In this document: positions 16,203-26,188 of the stretch, piece after piece
Numbering within the stretch: position 1 is the first letter of the stretch
Layout: each line of letters begins with the position of its first letter
DNA from: Achromobacter sp. B7
GTDB lineage: Bacteria; Pseudomonadota; Gammaproteobacteria; Burkholderiales; Burkholderiaceae_B
Direction: 5' to 3'
NCBI RefSeq assembly: GCF_003600685.1
Contig: NZ_CP032084.1
Coordinates: forward strand, 434,001-498,000
DNA: 64,000 nt
The notes under the pieces: generated by a model
What the model saw: only the letters and a program-made list of their open reading frames with translations
Database searches by the model: none
Told to the model about the DNA's origin: nothing
Program-made: the position numbers and the translations under genes

Positions 16203-17618
16203 CTACGCCACGTCGTGCGGGAAATCGGACCGGAAGGCCCCCGGTCCACGCAGCGTGATGCCCACCACCGTGCCGTTGGCGTCCGACGTTGCGTCGACGT
16301 CGCCGCCGTGCATGCGGGCGATGGCGCGCACGATGGCCAAGCCCAACCCGTGGCCTTCGCTGCGCGGGGCGCGGCTTTGGCCCGACCGGAAGAACCGGTC
16401 GAAGATGCGGGGCAGGTCGGCGGCAGGAATCGGGGCGCCGGGGTTGCACACTTCGACCCTCGCGCCGCCCGGCACGGCCGAGCACAACACCACGATGTCC
16501 CGGCCGGCCGGTGTGGCTTTGATCGCGTTGGCGATCAGGTTGGCCAGCGCGCGGCGCACCAGCCCGGCGTTGGCCACCACCTTGGCATCGCCCTCGCAGC
16601 GCAGATGCACGCCTTGCTCTTCCAACATCGCTTCGTAATAGTCCGCCACGCGGCGCGCCTCGGCGGCCAGCGATACCGGCGCCAGATCGGCGGCCAGTTC
16701 GCCACGGTCGGCGCGGGCCAGAAACAGCATGTCGTTGACCAGCGTTTTCAAGTCTTCCAGTTCTTCCAGGTTGGATGCCAGCGCGTCGCGCAGTTCGGCG
16801 GCATCGCGTGGCGAGGACAGCATGACCTGGGTGCCGTTAATGAGCGTGGCCAGCGGCGTACGCAACTCATGCGCCACGTCGGCGTTAAAGCCTTCCATCT
16901 GCTGGTAGGCCGCTTGCAGCCGCTCTAGCGTGCGGTTGAACGATATGACCAGCTCATGCAGTTCGCGGTCGGTGTCGGCCAGCGGCAGCCGATGCGCCAG
17001 GTTGTCGGGCTGGATGCGCGCGGCCTGCTCGGACAGGCGGCGGGTGGGCGCCATGCTGCGGCGCACCGCCCAGGCCGCCAGCACGACCGTCGCGCCGACC
17101 CACAGCGCGCAGATCAGCACCAGCGCGGTGCCGTAGGCATACAAAAATTGCCCGCTGGTGCGGGTGCTGACGGCCACCGTCAGGTGGGCGCCGGGCAGGA
17201 TGCGGTCGTTCATGGCCACGCGCAGGCCACGCATGCGGCCGCCGTCGGCGCTTTGCAGCACCACCTGCCGGCCGTCCACCGTTTCCAGCGTGTCGGGCGG
17301 CGGCCCGCCGTAGACGGCATGGCCTTGCGCGTCCACGATCCAGATGCCCAGCTGGCCCTGCCCGGCGCGCATCTCGTCGAAGGTGGCGGCCAGGTCGTGC
17401 AGGCCGCTGGCGCTGTTCTGCATGTCGATCAGGTGGTCGATCAGTTCAAGCTTGCCGCTGACCTCGGTAATTTCCTGGCGTTCCACTTCACGCTTCAACG
17501 CCCAGAACAAGGTCGCGCCCGCCAGGCTGGAAACCAGCAACGCGATGGCGCCCAGCAGCAGCGTCAGTCGCGCCTGCATGGAGCGGATGCGGGGCGGGCG
17601 AGAGCGGGGCGGCTTCAT
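16203..17618 (-). CDS. copS: Heavy-metal sensor histidine kinase CopS/CusS
   Basis: Inner-membrane sensor kinase of 471 residues that probably senses periplasmic copper. It has an N-terminal membrane helix (about 17-42), a periplasmic domain to about 160, a second helix (162-184), a HAMP linker, the HisKA box FNADVAHELRTPLATL with phospho-acceptor His250, and a HATPase_c domain with EVCNPGAPIP and the G-box GLGLAIV. This is the layout of the CusS/IrlB family. It lies downstream of copR on the same strand with a 94-bp gap and faces the copA promoter. Assignment to copper rests on context. Confidence 0.9.
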   Translation of the reverse strand: MKPPRSRPPRIRSMQARLTLLLGAIALLVSSLAGATLFWALKREVERQEITEVSGKLELIDHLIDMQNSASGLHDLAATFDEMRAGQGQLGIWIVDAQGHAVYGGPPPDTLETVDGRQVVLQSADGGRMRGLRVAMNDRILPGAHLTVAVSTRTSGQFLYAYGTALVLICALWVGATVVLAAWAVRRSMAPTRRLSEQAARIQPDNLAHRLPLADTDRELHELVISFNRTLERLQAAYQQMEGFNADVAHELRTPLATLINGTQVMLSSPRDAAELRDALASNLEELEDLKTLVNDMLFLARADRGELAADLAPVSLAAEARRVADYYEAMLEEQGVHLRCEGDAKVVANAGLVRRALANLIANAIKATPAGRDIVVLCSAVPGGARVEVCNPGAPIPAADLPRIFDRFFRSGQSRAPRSEGHGLGLAIVRAIARMHGGDVDATSDANGTVVGITLRGPGAFRSDFPHDVA

Positions 17619-17712
17619 GGGGGTGGCGTCATGCGGGCAGCGTTATCGGGCTAGCGACATGGGGCAGCGACATGGAGGCAGCTTCATCGGCGCGGCCACT
17701 CGGCAGCCCGCG

Positions 17713-18399
17713 TCATGCCGGCAGCGGCGGGTGGCGCGATTCCAGCACGTAGCCCATGCCGCGCACCGTGTGCAGCAGCTTGGTGTCGTACGGGTCGTCC
17801 AGCTTGCCGCGCAGGCGGCGCACTGCGACGTCGATCACGTTGGTATCGCTGTCGAAATTCATGTCCCACACCTGTTCGGCCAGCGTGGTGCGCGACAGCA
17901 CCTGGCCCTGGCGGCGCAGCAGCAGCGCCAGCAGGCTGAATTCCTTGGCGGTCAGGTCCAGCCGGCGGCCGCCGCGTTGGGCGCGGCGGCTGGCCAGGTC
18001 CAGCTCCAGGTCGGCCAGCCGCAGCAGCGTGGGTTCTTGCGCGCGGCCGCGGCGCAGCAGCGCCTGCACACGCGCCAGCAGTTCAGAAAAAGCAAAGGGC
18101 TTGACCAGGTAATCGTCGGCGCCGCCTTCCAGGCCGCGCACGCGGTCTTCCACCGCATCGCGCGCGGTCAGCATCAGGATGGGGGTGTTTTTGCGAACCC
18201 GCACGGCCGCCAGAATGCCGAAGCCGTCCACGCCGGGCAGCATCACGTCCAGCACGATCAGGTCGTAGTCGCCTTCCAGCGCCAGATGCAGTCCGTCCAC
18301 GCCATTGCGCGCCAGGTCCACGACATGGCTCTGCTCCGACAAGCCCTTCTTCAGGTAGTCGGCCAGCTTGGGTTCGTCTTCAATGACCAGGATGCGCAT
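17713..18399 (-). CDS. copR: Copper response regulator CopR/CusR (OmpR family)
   Basis: A 228-residue OmpR-type response regulator: receiver domain with acidic pocket (IEDE at 6-9), phospho-acceptor Asp51 in [12 protein letters not shown] and the switch Lys in LVKPF, followed by a C-terminal winged helix with the DNA-contacting segment [17 protein letters not shown]. The best matches in form are heavy-metal regulators (CusR, CopR, IrlR). The ATG at 18399 gives the normal start MRILVIEDE. It should activate copAB through the dyad at 16160-16175. The upstream 166 bp contain short CCCACCCGCGC repeats but no copy of that dyad. Confidence 0.92.
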   Translation of the reverse strand: MRILVIEDEPKLADYLKKGLSEQSHVVDLARNGVDGLHLALEGDYDLIVLDVMLPGVDGFGILAAVRVRKNTPILMLTARDAVEDRVRGLEGGADDYLVKPFAFSELLARVQALLRRGRAQEPTLLRLADLELDLASRRAQRGGRRLDLTAKEFSLLALLLRRQGQVLSRTTLAEQVWDMNFDSDTNVIDVAVRRLRGKLDDPYDTKLLHTVRGMGYVLESRHPPLPA

Positions 18400-18565
18400 G
18401 GCCGGGAATTTACCACCCGCGCCCCACCCGCGCCCCACCCGCGCGGCGCCCGCGCGGGGCCGAAAGGCCGGGCGCAGGCCGTGGCGCCGGGGATGGCGGG
18501 GGCGATCCGACGCCCGCCGTGCGCGTCTACGCCGGGTCGTCAGCCCGGCGTCGGCGACGCGCCTT

Positions 18566-19873
18566 CTATGCCGCTTCGCCGATCGCGATGCGCTCCGGCG
18601 GAAAACGCAGGGCGAACACACTGCCCTTGCCCGGTTCGCTGGTGATCAGCAGTTCGGCGTCGTGGCGCATGGCGATGTGCTTGGTGATCGCCAGCCCCAG
18701 GCCGGTGCCGCCCACCGCGCGCGAACGCCCGCGGTCCACGCGATAGAACCGTTCGGTCAGTCGGGGCAGGTGGCGGGCCGGGATGCCGATGCCGGTGTCC
18801 TGCACGCTGTAGCGCGCGCCGCCATCGGTTTCGCGTTCCCAGCGTACGGTGATCGTGCCGCCGTCCGGCGTGTAGCGCACCGCGTTGGTCAGCAGGTTCG
18901 ATAGCGCCGAGGTCAGTTCGGTTTCCGCGCCCAGCACGTCCAGCGTGTCGTCGATATGCCATTCCAGCACATGGCGGCCGCCCGACAGCGCCTCGATCTG
19001 CTGGCGCGCCTTTTGCAGCAGCGCGCCCATGTTGATGGCGCGCGGGTCGCTGCCCGGCGACGATTCCAGCGTGGACAAGGTCAGCAGGTCTTCCACGATG
19101 GCCTGCATGCGCTGCGCTTGCTCATGCATCATGTCGATGTACTGCGCGCGCTGTTCTTCGGGCAGCGCGTCAGCCGGCATGTCGCGCAGCGTTTCCAGAA
19201 AGCCGGCCAGCACGGTCAGCGGCGTGCGCAGCTCGTGCGACACGTTGGCCACGAAATCGCGGCGCGTCGTTTCCAGGCGCTCGATCTGCGTGACGTCGCG
19301 GGTAATAAGCAGCCGCTGATTGCTGGCGTAGGCGGTCAGCTGCATCATCATCAGCCGTTCCTGGCCTTGCTGGCCCAGGCGCACCAGGATGGGCTCTGGC
19401 CAGGCCGGGCGATGCGCGTATTCCACGAACTCGGGCGCGCGCAGCAGGTTCAGCAGGTTGTGGCCACGATCGGCCGGCAGCCGCAACCCCAGATGCTGGC
19501 GCGCCATGCGGTTGCACCAGTCAATCTGGAAGTCTTCATTCAGCGTGACCGCGCCGTCCGGCAAGGCCTGGGCGGCGGCCAGCATGCCTTGCATGGTGTC
19601 GCGGGTTTCGGCCAGTTCCCTGGCGCGAGCGCGGGTATAGCGGTAAAGGGGAGCAAGGATGTCGTCCCATGGCCCGACGGAAGCGGGGGGAGAGGTGTCC
19701 GGGTGATTGGCCCAGTGGGATACCAGCGTCAGGCGCCAGCTGCGCCAGAGCAACATGGAGGTCAGCGCGGCGCAAAACACCAGCCAGCCCCAAGGATCTC
19801 CTATGAGCCATTGCGCCAGTAATGCAATCACCGCCCACAGGGCGACCAGGAAAAGTGTGCGCAGCCAGATCAT
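18566..19873 (-). CDS. phoR: Phosphate regulon sensor histidine kinase PhoR
   Basis: Sensor kinase of the phosphate-starvation response, 435 residues. It has two N-terminal hydrophobic segments (about 3-24 and 30-50), a cytoplasmic PAS domain (about 93-200) and the HisKA box [19 protein letters not shown] with His213. A HATPase_c domain follows with [14 protein letters not shown] and [12 protein letters not shown]. The absence of a large periplasmic domain fits PhoR, which gets its signal from the Pst transporter and PhoU. It is 12 bp downstream of phoB in the same direction, clearly co-transcribed. Confidence 0.95.
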   Translation of the reverse strand: MIWLRTLFLVALWAVIALLAQWLIGDPWGWLVFCAALTSMLLWRSWRLTLVSHWANHPDTSPPASVGPWDDILAPLYRYTRARARELAETRDTMQGMLAAAQALPDGAVTLNEDFQIDWCNRMARQHLGLRLPADRGHNLLNLLRAPEFVEYAHRPAWPEPILVRLGQQGQERLMMMQLTAYASNQRLLITRDVTQIERLETTRRDFVANVSHELRTPLTVLAGFLETLRDMPADALPEEQRAQYIDMMHEQAQRMQAIVEDLLTLSTLESSPGSDPRAINMGALLQKARQQIEALSGGRHVLEWHIDDTLDVLGAETELTSALSNLLTNAVRYTPDGGTITVRWERETDGGARYSVQDTGIGIPARHLPRLTERFYRVDRGRSRAVGGTGLGLAITKHIAMRHDAELLITSEPGKGSVFALRFPPERIAIGEAA

Positions 19874-19885
19874 CGTGCGGCAGTT

Positions 19886-20584
19886 TTACCGCGTGGGCAG
19901 CTGTGCCGTAAACCGGTAACCGCTGCCGCGCACCGTTTCGACGTGCGCGTCGTGGCCGCTGGGTTCCAGCGCCTTGCGCAGGCGGCGAATGTGGACGTCA
20001 ACGGTGCGTTCTTCAACGAACACGTGGTCGCCCCAGACCTGGTCCAGCAGTTGCGAGCGCGAGAACACGCGTTCCGGGTGCGTCATGAAAAAGTGCAGCA
20101 GGCGGAATTCGGTGGGGCCGATCTGTAGCGACTGGCTGTTGCCCGACAGGCGGTGCGTGACCGGGTCCAGCTTCAGGCCGCCCACGTCGATGACGTCGTC
20201 GGTCAGCTGCGGCGCGCGGCGGCGCAGCACGGCCTTGATGCGGGCCATCAGCTCTTTGGGCGAGAACGGCTTGGTGATGTAGTCGTCGGCGCCGGCTTCC
20301 AGGCCGTCGACCTTGTCTTGCTCGGAGCCCTTGGCGGTCAGCATGATGACCGGGACGGCGCGGGTACGCTCGTCGTTGCGCAGCTTGCGCGCCATCGCCA
20401 GGCCGGAAGTGCCGGGCAGCATCCAGTCCAGCAGTATCAAGTCAGGGAGTTCGGCGCGGATAAGGGTCTGGGCCTGGTCGGCGTCGAAGGCGCGCAGCAC
20501 TTTGTGCCCCGCGAAGGACAGGTTGACGGCGATCAGTTCCTGGATTGCGGGTTCGTCTTCGACGACGAGGATGGTGCTGGACAT
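19886..20584 (-). CDS. phoB: Phosphate regulon response regulator PhoB
   Basis: OmpR-type response regulator of 232 residues: receiver domain with acidic pocket VEDEP (8-12), phospho-acceptor Asp53 in LLDWMLPGTSG and switch Lys in ITKPFSPKEL, followed by a winged helix with FVEERTVDVHIRRLRKAL and the PhoB-typical GSGYRF end. Phosphorylated PhoB activates pst, pho and related genes in low phosphate. I could not find a convincing pair of CTGTCAT repeats in front of phoB, so autoregulation is not visible. It is divergent from ubiE. Confidence 0.95.
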   Translation of the reverse strand: MSSTILVVEDEPAIQELIAVNLSFAGHKVLRAFDADQAQTLIRAELPDLILLDWMLPGTSGLAMARKLRNDERTRAVPVIMLTAKGSEQDKVDGLEAGADDYITKPFSPKELMARIKAVLRRRAPQLTDDVIDVGGLKLDPVTHRLSGNSQSLQIGPTEFRLLHFFMTHPERVFSRSQLLDQVWGDHVFVEERTVDVHIRRLRKALEPSGHDAHVETVRGSGYRFTAQLPTR

Positions 20585-20747
20585 GGCGAATTTGGCACGC
20601 TTCTGAGCGCCGGCGCGGCGCGAACATTGCGATAGTATGGCCGCAATATTTCAGGTATGTGACCGCAGGGCGTCCCGCAGGCAGGTTCTTCGCGCCGCCG
20701 CTGGGGGCCGATAGGCTACCATTGCCACGATATATCGGGAATTCACC

Positions 20748-21524
20748 ATGCAAAACCCCTCCGAATCGCAACATTCCGCGCAGGACAACGCCCAGTCCAC
20801 GCATTTTGGCTTTCAAACGGTGCCTGAAGGCGAAAAGGCCCGCAAGGTTGCCGAAGTCTTCCATTCGGTTGCCCAGCGCTACGACGTCATGAACGATTTC
20901 ATGTCGGCCGGCCTGCACCGGGTCTGGAAAGCCTTCACCATTGGCCGCGCCGCCATCCGCCCCGGCATGAAGGTGCTGGATATCGCGGGCGGCACGGGCG
21001 ACCTGGCCAAGGCCTTCGCCAAGCGCGCCGGCCCCACCGGCGAAGTCTGGCTGACCGACATCAACGATTCCATGCTGCGCGTGGGTCGCGACCGCATGAC
21101 CGACGCGGGCCTGTTGCTGCCCACCGCCGTCTGCGACGCCGAGCGCCTGCCGTTTCCCACCGGTTATTTCGACCGCGTCAGCGTGGCCTTCGGCCTGCGC
21201 AACATGACGCATAAAGACCGCGCGCTGGCTGAAATGGCCCGCGTGCTCAAGCCGGGCGGCAAGCTGCTGGTGCTGGAATTCTCGCGCGTAGCCAAGCCCT
21301 TGGCCCCCGCCTATGACTGGTACTCCTTCAATGTGCTGCCCTGGCTGGGCAAGAAGGTCGCCAAGGACGAGGCCAGCTACCGCTACCTGGCCGAATCCAT
21401 CCGCATGCATCCCGACCAGGAAACGCTGGCCGACATGCTGCGCAGCGCCGGGCTGGAACGGGTGCAGTACTTCAACCTGACCGCCGGCATCGCCGCCCTG
21501 CACGAGGGCGTGCGCCTGGGCTAA
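20748..21524 (+). CDS. ubiE: Ubiquinone/menaquinone biosynthesis C-methyltransferase UbiE
   Basis: SAM-dependent C-methyltransferase of 258 residues that methylates 2-polyprenyl-6-methoxy-benzoquinol in ubiquinone synthesis. It shows the two Prosite-type signatures: [17 protein letters not shown] (about 45-61) and the late [15 protein letters not shown]. Motif I is [11 protein letters not shown] (76-86). Length agrees with the family (about 250). Downstream on the same strand come a Tim44-domain gene and then ubiJ and ubiB, so the locus gathers quinone functions as in other Burkholderiales. Confidence 0.95.
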   Translation: MQNPSESQHSAQDNAQSTHFGFQTVPEGEKARKVAEVFHSVAQRYDVMNDFMSAGLHRVWKAFTIGRAAIRPGMKVLDIAGGTGDLAKAFAKRAGPTGEVWLTDINDSMLRVGRDRMTDAGLLLPTAVCDAERLPFPTGYFDRVSVAFGLRNMTHKDRALAEMARVLKPGGKLLVLEFSRVAKPLAPAYDWYSFNVLPWLGKKVAKDEASYRYLAESIRMHPDQETLADMLRSAGLERVQYFNLTAGIAALHEGVRLG

Positions 21525-21591
21525 GCCCGGCGTGTCGATCGGATGATTTGTCCCCCCACGGGGAACTTGTGGGGCGGCATCTTGTCCGTTA

Positions 21592-21620
21592 TTCTTACGA
21601 CATTCAGATTACTGTAAGAA
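21592..21620. promoter_or_regulatory. Inverted repeat upstream of the Tim44-domain gene
   Basis: A perfect 7-bp inverted repeat TTCTTAC (21592-21598) / GTAAGAA (21614-21620) with a 15-nt spacer lies 82 bp before the start of the Tim44-domain gene, in an otherwise AT-rich pocket. It may be an operator or overlap the promoter; the cognate regulator is unknown. Confidence 0.4.
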
Positions 21621-21701
21621 AAGTCGCGAATAGGTCCCGCTGTCCGTGGGACTCCTTGCTGCTCGGGGCAGCGGGGGCGCGAGTACGAGGGAGCTAACTC
21701 T

Positions 21702-22703
21702 ATGACCAAATTCTGTCTTTCGCGGTTTGTCGCCGCAGCGCTCATCGCCGTTTCCGGCGCGGCGTTGGTGACGGCATCGTTTGATGCCGAAGCCCGTCGT
21801 GCGGGTGGCGGCAGCAGCGTCGGCCGCCAATCCTCCAATGTGACCCAGCAGCGCCAGGCCACCACGCCGCCGGCCGCCGCCAACAACACGGCCGGCGCCA
21901 CCGCCGCCCCGGCAGCCGCCGGTGCAGCCACGGCCGGTGCCGCGGGCGCCGCCGCCAAGAGCGGCGCGTCGCGCTGGCTTGGCCCCATCGCCGGCATCGC
22001 CGCCGGCCTGGGTATCGCCGCCTTGTTGTCCAGCATGGGCCTGTCGGGCGCGTTCGCCGAATTCCTCGGTTCCGCGCTGCTGATCGCCGCTGTCGTGTTC
22101 GCCGTCATGTTCATCATCCGCCGCCTCCGTGGCGCGGGTCCGCGTACGGCAACGCAAGGCGCGTTCAATGGCGCCAACAACGCACCCGGCCAGCAACAGC
22201 AGCCGATGTGGCGTGAAGCGCTCAAGCCCACCGCCGCCGCCGCTCCGGCCGCTGCCGCTGCCGCCCCGGTGGCGCCTCCGGCCGTGCTGCCCAAGGCCGG
22301 CGAGGACAACAACTGGTTCGTGCCGGGTGATTTCGACACGCCCGCTTTCCTGAAGCAGGCCAAGGAGCAGTTCGTGCGCATCCAGGCCGTGTGGGACAGC
22401 GGCAGCACCGATGGCCTGCGCGACTTCCTGACCGATGACCTGATCACCGAGCTCAAGCCGCAACTGGCCGAGCGCGGTGCAGCGCCCAACAAGACCGAAG
22501 TGGTCTTGCTGAACGCCGAAATGCTGGGTATCGAAACCGTGTCCGACGGCCACCTGGCCAGCGTGCGCTTCTCCGGCATGCTGCGCGAGGCACCGGGCGC
22601 CGAAGCCTTCCGCTTCGAAGAAGTCTGGAACCTGTTCAAGCCCGCCAATGGCGGCTGGCTCTTGGCCGGCATTCAACAGATCCCCGTGGATCTGGCCAGC
22701 TAA
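21702..22703 (+). CDS. Tim44-like domain membrane protein
   Basis: A 333-residue exported/membrane protein. Residues 1-32 form a signal-like helix ending EARRAGGGSSVG. An Ala/Thr-rich spacer (about 50-85) and two hydrophobic segments (about 88-110 and 115-130) follow. The C-terminal 130 residues are a Tim44-like domain (FLKQAKEQFVRIQAVWDSG onward, with VWNLFKPANGGWLLAGIQQ at the end), a fold shared with the mitochondrial import protein Tim44. Bacterial members are linked to membranes, but their role is not established. The gene is consistently found between ubiE and ubiJ-ubiB in this group, as here. Confidence 0.88.
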   Translation: MTKFCLSRFVAAALIAVSGAALVTASFDAEARRAGGGSSVGRQSSNVTQQRQATTPPAAANNTAGATAAPAAAGAATAGAAGAAAKSGASRWLGPIAGIAAGLGIAALLSSMGLSGAFAEFLGSALLIAAVVFAVMFIIRRLRGAGPRTATQGAFNGANNAPGQQQQPMWREALKPTAAAAPAAAAAAPVAPPAVLPKAGEDNNWFVPGDFDTPAFLKQAKEQFVRIQAVWDSGSTDGLRDFLTDDLITELKPQLAERGAAPNKTEVVLLNAEMLGIETVSDGHLASVRFSGMLREAPGAEAFRFEEVWNLFKPANGGWLLAGIQQIPVDLAS

Positions 22704-22764
22704 ACGCTGTTTGATCGGGGCTGACTCTGTCCTCCGTTGCCGGATGCCCCAGGGCATCCACTCG

Positions 22765-22791
22765 AACCGGCCCTAGAAGGGCCGGTTTTTC
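22765..22791 (+). terminator. Intrinsic terminator after the Tim44-domain gene
   Basis: A 9-bp stem (AACCGGCCC at 22765-22773 with GGGCCGGTT at 22779-22787), 5-nt loop and a run of T's. A second perfect hairpin just before it (GGATGCCC...GGGCATCC, about 22742-22760) stacks upstream. Together they separate the gene from ubiJB. Confidence 0.85.
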
Positions 22792-22890
22792 CTTGTCCCG
22801 TTGTACTAAACGCGGTCCCATCTAACCCGTTACACTCCCGATTTAGCCACTAATTGCGGCAAGCCCTGCCCCGGGGTGTTGCACACCGTC

Positions 22891-23529
22891 ATGTTGCCTT
22901 TTTCCTTCTTGCCCACGCCCTCTCGAATGGCTGTCAGTGCGCTCAACGCCCTGTTGAGGCGCGAAGAATGGGCGCGCGAGCGCCTGGCGCGGCACGCCGG
23001 CAAGACGGTGCGTTTTGCGCTGGGTGGCTTCACGCTGGGCCTGACGATCGATAGCGAAGGGCTGGCGTCCCAGGCCGACCCCGCCGTGGTGCCGGATGTG
23101 ACGCTGACGGTGGCGCCTGAAAAGCTGCCCCTGCCGCGTTTGGGCGCTGACCGTGAAACGCCCGATTTCGCGCAGGCCACGCATATTTCGGGCGACGCCG
23201 CGCTGGCCCAGGTCGTAGCCGACCTTGCCAAGCAGCTGCGCTTCGATCCCGAAGACGCCCTGGCCCGCGTGGTGGGCGATATCGCCGCACTGCGCATCGT
23301 GGGCGGCGCCCGCTCGGCGGCCGATGGCGCGCGTCACGCCGGCAAGCGCCTGGCGGAAAACGTGTCTGAATACCTGGCTGAAGAAAGCGGCGTACTGGTG
23401 GGCCGCCCGGCGCTGGAGCAATGGCGCCTGGATCTGGCCGAGCTCACCGCCAGCGCCGACGCGTTGGCGCGTTCGGCCACCGCCCTGCAAACCCGTCTGG
23501 CGTCCGCCAGTGCAAAGCGGGGCGCCTGA
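22891..23529 (+). CDS. ubiJ: Ubiquinone biosynthesis accessory factor UbiJ (SCP2 domain)
   Basis: A 212-residue protein with an SCP2-like lipid-binding domain in the first half (FALGGFTLGLTIDSEG; ISGDAALAQVVADLAKQLRFDPEDALARVVGD, divided here by a pause) and a C-terminal coiled-coil-like helix. UbiJ binds the ubiquinone intermediates' isoprenoid tail within the soluble Ubi complex. The position immediately before ubiB, with a 3-bp gap, supports the call. The ATG at 22891 is chosen over a GTG five codons earlier. Confidence 0.85.
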   Translation: MLPFSFLPTPSRMAVSALNALLRREEWARERLARHAGKTVRFALGGFTLGLTIDSEGLASQADPAVVPDVTLTVAPEKLPLPRLGADRETPDFAQATHISGDAALAQVVADLAKQLRFDPEDALARVVGDIAALRIVGGARSAADGARHAGKRLAENVSEYLAEESGVLVGRPALEQWRLDLAELTASADALARSATALQTRLASASAKRGA

Positions 23530-23532
23530 TAT

Positions 23533-25086
23533 ATGTTTCCCCTGCTGCGCCTTATTCGCATCATCGTCGTATCGCTGCGTTATGGCCTGGACGAACTGGT
23601 CCTGTCCAGCCTGAATCATCCGCTGGCCACCTGCCTGCTGCGCGTCATCCGCCTGGGCACCCGCCCGCGCCAGCCGCGTGGGCAACGCCTGCGCCTGGCG
23701 CTGGAATCCCTGGGCCCCATCTTCGTGAAGTTTGGCCAGGTGCTGTCCACGCGCCGCGACCTGATCCCGGCGGATATCGCCAACGAACTGGCCTTGCTGC
23801 AAGACCGCGTGCCGCCGTTCCCGTCCGCGCAGGCCGCGGCCTGCATCGAGGCCGCGCTGGGCGCGCCGCCTGAAAAGCTGTTCGCGCAGTTCGACGTGGA
23901 CCCGGTCGCGTCCGCCTCCATCGCCCAGGTGCACTTTGCCGTGCTGCACGACGGCCGCGAGGTCGCCGTGAAAGTGCTGCGCCCGGGCATGCTGGGCATC
24001 ATCGAAAAAGACCTGTCGCTGCTCAAGATCGTGGCGCGCATCATCGAGCGCCTGGGCGCCGATGGCCGCCGCCTGAAGCCGCGCGAAGTCGTGGCCGAAT
24101 TCGACAAGTACCTGCACGACGAGCTGGACCTGGTGCGCGAAGCGTCCAATTGCAGCCAGCTGCGCCGCAATTTCGGCCCGGAATCGGGCCGCGGCGACAT
24201 GCTGATCGTGCCCGAAGTGATCTGGGAATACACGGCGTCCACCGTGTTCACCATGCAGCGCATGTACGGCATGCCGGTGGGCCAGGTGGAACGCATGCGC
24301 GAGGCCGGGATCGACATCCCGACCCTGGCGCGCACCGGCGTGGAAATCTTCTTCACGCAGGTCTTCACCGACGGCTTTTTCCACGCCGACATGCACCCGG
24401 GCAACATCTACGTGTCGGATCGCCCCGACACGCTGGGTAGCTATATCGCGCTGGACTTCGGCATCGTCGGGTCGTTGTCCGAATTCGACAAGAACTATCT
24501 GGCGCAGAATTTCCTGGCCTTCTTCCACCGCGATTACCGCCGCGTGGCGCAGTTGCACATCGAGTCCGGCTGGGTGCCGGCCGACACGCGCGAAGAAGAA
24601 CTGGAAGGCGCGGTGCGCGCCGTCTGCGAACCGTACTTTGACCGGCCGTTGTCCGAAATATCGCTGGGGCAGGTTCTGCTCCGCCTGTTCCAGACGTCGC
24701 GCCGGTTCAATGTCGAGATCCAGCCGCAGCTGGTGCTGCTGCAAAAGACGTTGCTGAACGTCGAGGGATTGGGCCGCCAGCTCGATCCCGACCTGGATCT
24801 CTGGAAGACCGCCAAGCCCTATCTGGAACGTTGGATGCGCCAGCGTGTCGGATTCAAGGGGCTGCGTCAAAGCCTGGAAAAAGAAGCCGTGCAGTGGTCG
24901 CAAATGCTGCCCGCTTTACCCAGGCTGGTCCATGACCACCTGAGCCGCCCGAACGTCTCGCCCGCGCTGCTGGCGGAGATGATTCACCTGCGGCGTGCCC
25001 AGGAACAGAACAACCGGCTGGTTGCAGCGCTGGTTGGGGTGTTGGCTCTTGCGATCGGGGTCGCAATCTGGGCCTTGACCCGATAG
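23533..25086 (+). CDS. ubiB: Ubiquinone biosynthesis atypical kinase/ATPase UbiB
   Basis: Membrane-anchored atypical protein kinase-like ATPase of 517 residues needed for ubiquinone synthesis. Family hallmarks are all present: the KxGQ motif KFGQ (66-69), the Ala-rich nucleotide loop SASIAQVH (127-134), the catalytic-loop equivalent HADMHPGN (284-291) and DFG (308-310). Two C-terminal hydrophobic segments end in [18 protein letters not shown] (about 495-517) and anchor it to the inner membrane. It is probably translated with ubiJ, 3 bp upstream. Confidence 0.95.
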   Translation: MFPLLRLIRIIVVSLRYGLDELVLSSLNHPLATCLLRVIRLGTRPRQPRGQRLRLALESLGPIFVKFGQVLSTRRDLIPADIANELALLQDRVPPFPSAQAAACIEAALGAPPEKLFAQFDVDPVASASIAQVHFAVLHDGREVAVKVLRPGMLGIIEKDLSLLKIVARIIERLGADGRRLKPREVVAEFDKYLHDELDLVREASNCSQLRRNFGPESGRGDMLIVPEVIWEYTASTVFTMQRMYGMPVGQVERMREAGIDIPTLARTGVEIFFTQVFTDGFFHADMHPGNIYVSDRPDTLGSYIALDFGIVGSLSEFDKNYLAQNFLAFFHRDYRRVAQLHIESGWVPADTREEELEGAVRAVCEPYFDRPLSEISLGQVLLRLFQTSRRFNVEIQPQLVLLQKTLLNVEGLGRQLDPDLDLWKTAKPYLERWMRQRVGFKGLRQSLEKEAVQWSQMLPALPRLVHDHLSRPNVSPALLAEMIHLRRAQEQNNRLVAALVGVLALAIGVAIWALTR

Positions 25087-25117
25087 GCGGCGCGATGGTC
25101 TAGACGAACTCTGTCAT

Positions 25118-25133
25118 GTTTCATTCATGAAAC
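25118..25133. promoter_or_regulatory. 16-bp palindrome upstream of the di-iron protein gene
   Basis: GTTTCAT-tc-ATGAAAC, a perfect 7-bp inverted repeat with a 2-bp centre, lies 136 bp upstream of the di-iron ferritin-like gene and 31 bp after ubiB. Size and symmetry are those of an operator for a dimeric regulator (TetR or similar), which is not encoded next to it. Confidence 0.5.
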
Positions 25134-25268
25134 GGTCATCATAGCTTCGCGGGAAACGGCGAAAAATAGCGCTGCGGTGGATGAAAGCAGCGTCACTCGC
25201 CGGAAAGACGCGCGCGCCATTCATTAATTTCTATCGCCCCACAAGCGGGACGAATACAAGGGCAGACC

Positions 25269-26147
25269 ATGCTTTATCCTGAACTCTTCAAGACCATGGA
25301 AGCCGTGCGCTGGAACATGGCGCACGACATCCCCTGGGGAGATTTCGATCGCAGCAAGCTCTCTGACGAGCAAGCGCAAACGATCAAAATGAACGCCATC
25401 ACCGAATGGGCGGCGCTGCCCGCCACGGAGATGTTCCTGCGCGACAACCGCGGGGACAGCGACTTCTGCGCATTCATGTCGGTGTGGTTCTTTGAAGAGC
25501 AAAAGCACTCGTTGGTGTTGATCGAATACCTGCGCCGCTTCCGGCCCGACCTGGTGCCCACCGAAGAAGAGCTGCACAACGTGCGCTTTGAATTCGACGC
25601 GGCGCCCGAGCTGGAAACGCTGATGCTGCATTTCTGCGGCGAAATCCGCTTGAACCACTGGTATCGTCGCGCTGCCGAATGGCACACCGAGCCGGTCATC
25701 AAGGCCATCTACAAGACCGTGGCGCAGGACGAAGCCCGCCATGCCGGCGCGTACCTGCAATACATGCGCCGCGCGCTGCACGACCGTGGCCAGGACACCA
25801 GCGAGCAAGCCCGCCTGGCGTTCTCGAAGATCGGCGTGCTGATGGCGTCGGCCGGGCGCACGCAGCAGGCGCTGCACCCGACCAACCTGCACGTCAACAA
25901 AGACCTGTTCCCCAACGACACGGTGCAGTCGCGCCTGCCTGAGCCGGGCTGGCTTGAGCACTGGCTGGACACGCAGATCCGCTTTGACGGCATCTGGGAA
26001 CAGAAGGTGGCCAGCCGCATTCTGCACATCCTGTCCAAGCTGATGGATCGCAGCTTTGAAACGGTGAAGGACCTGAACCGCTACCGCAAGGAAATGACGG
26101 CGCTGGTCGTACCGAAGGAAAAGCAGATCATCCTGGGCGGCGCCTGA
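25269..26147 (+). CDS. Di-iron ferritin-like protein, acyl-ACP desaturase-like
   Basis: A 292-residue protein with a complete carboxylate-bridged di-iron ligand set in a four-helix pattern: Glu46, Glu77-x-x-His80 (FEEQKH), Glu125 (FCGE) and Glu155-x-x-His158 (DEARH). The two ExxH pairs resemble the EENRH and DEKRH motifs of soluble acyl-ACP desaturases, and the size fits that or a generic ferritin-like oxygenase. It lacks a signal peptide and is presumably cytoplasmic. A perfect palindrome upstream suggests dedicated regulation. The substrate, fatty acyl chain or other, is not evident. Confidence 0.75.
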   Translation: MLYPELFKTMEAVRWNMAHDIPWGDFDRSKLSDEQAQTIKMNAITEWAALPATEMFLRDNRGDSDFCAFMSVWFFEEQKHSLVLIEYLRRFRPDLVPTEEELHNVRFEFDAAPELETLMLHFCGEIRLNHWYRRAAEWHTEPVIKAIYKTVAQDEARHAGAYLQYMRRALHDRGQDTSEQARLAFSKIGVLMASAGRTQQALHPTNLHVNKDLFPNDTVQSRLPEPGWLEHWLDTQIRFDGIWEQKVASRILHILSKLMDRSFETVKDLNRYRKEMTALVVPKEKQIILGGA

Positions 26148-26188
26148 GCGCTACTTTCGGGCGGTGGGCGCGCGGATATAATCGCCGC

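Noticed and set aside
20585..20747. Pho box upstream of phoB
   Set aside because: Only one loose TCACAT-like half was found; there is no pair of CTGTCAT repeats with 4-bp spacing.
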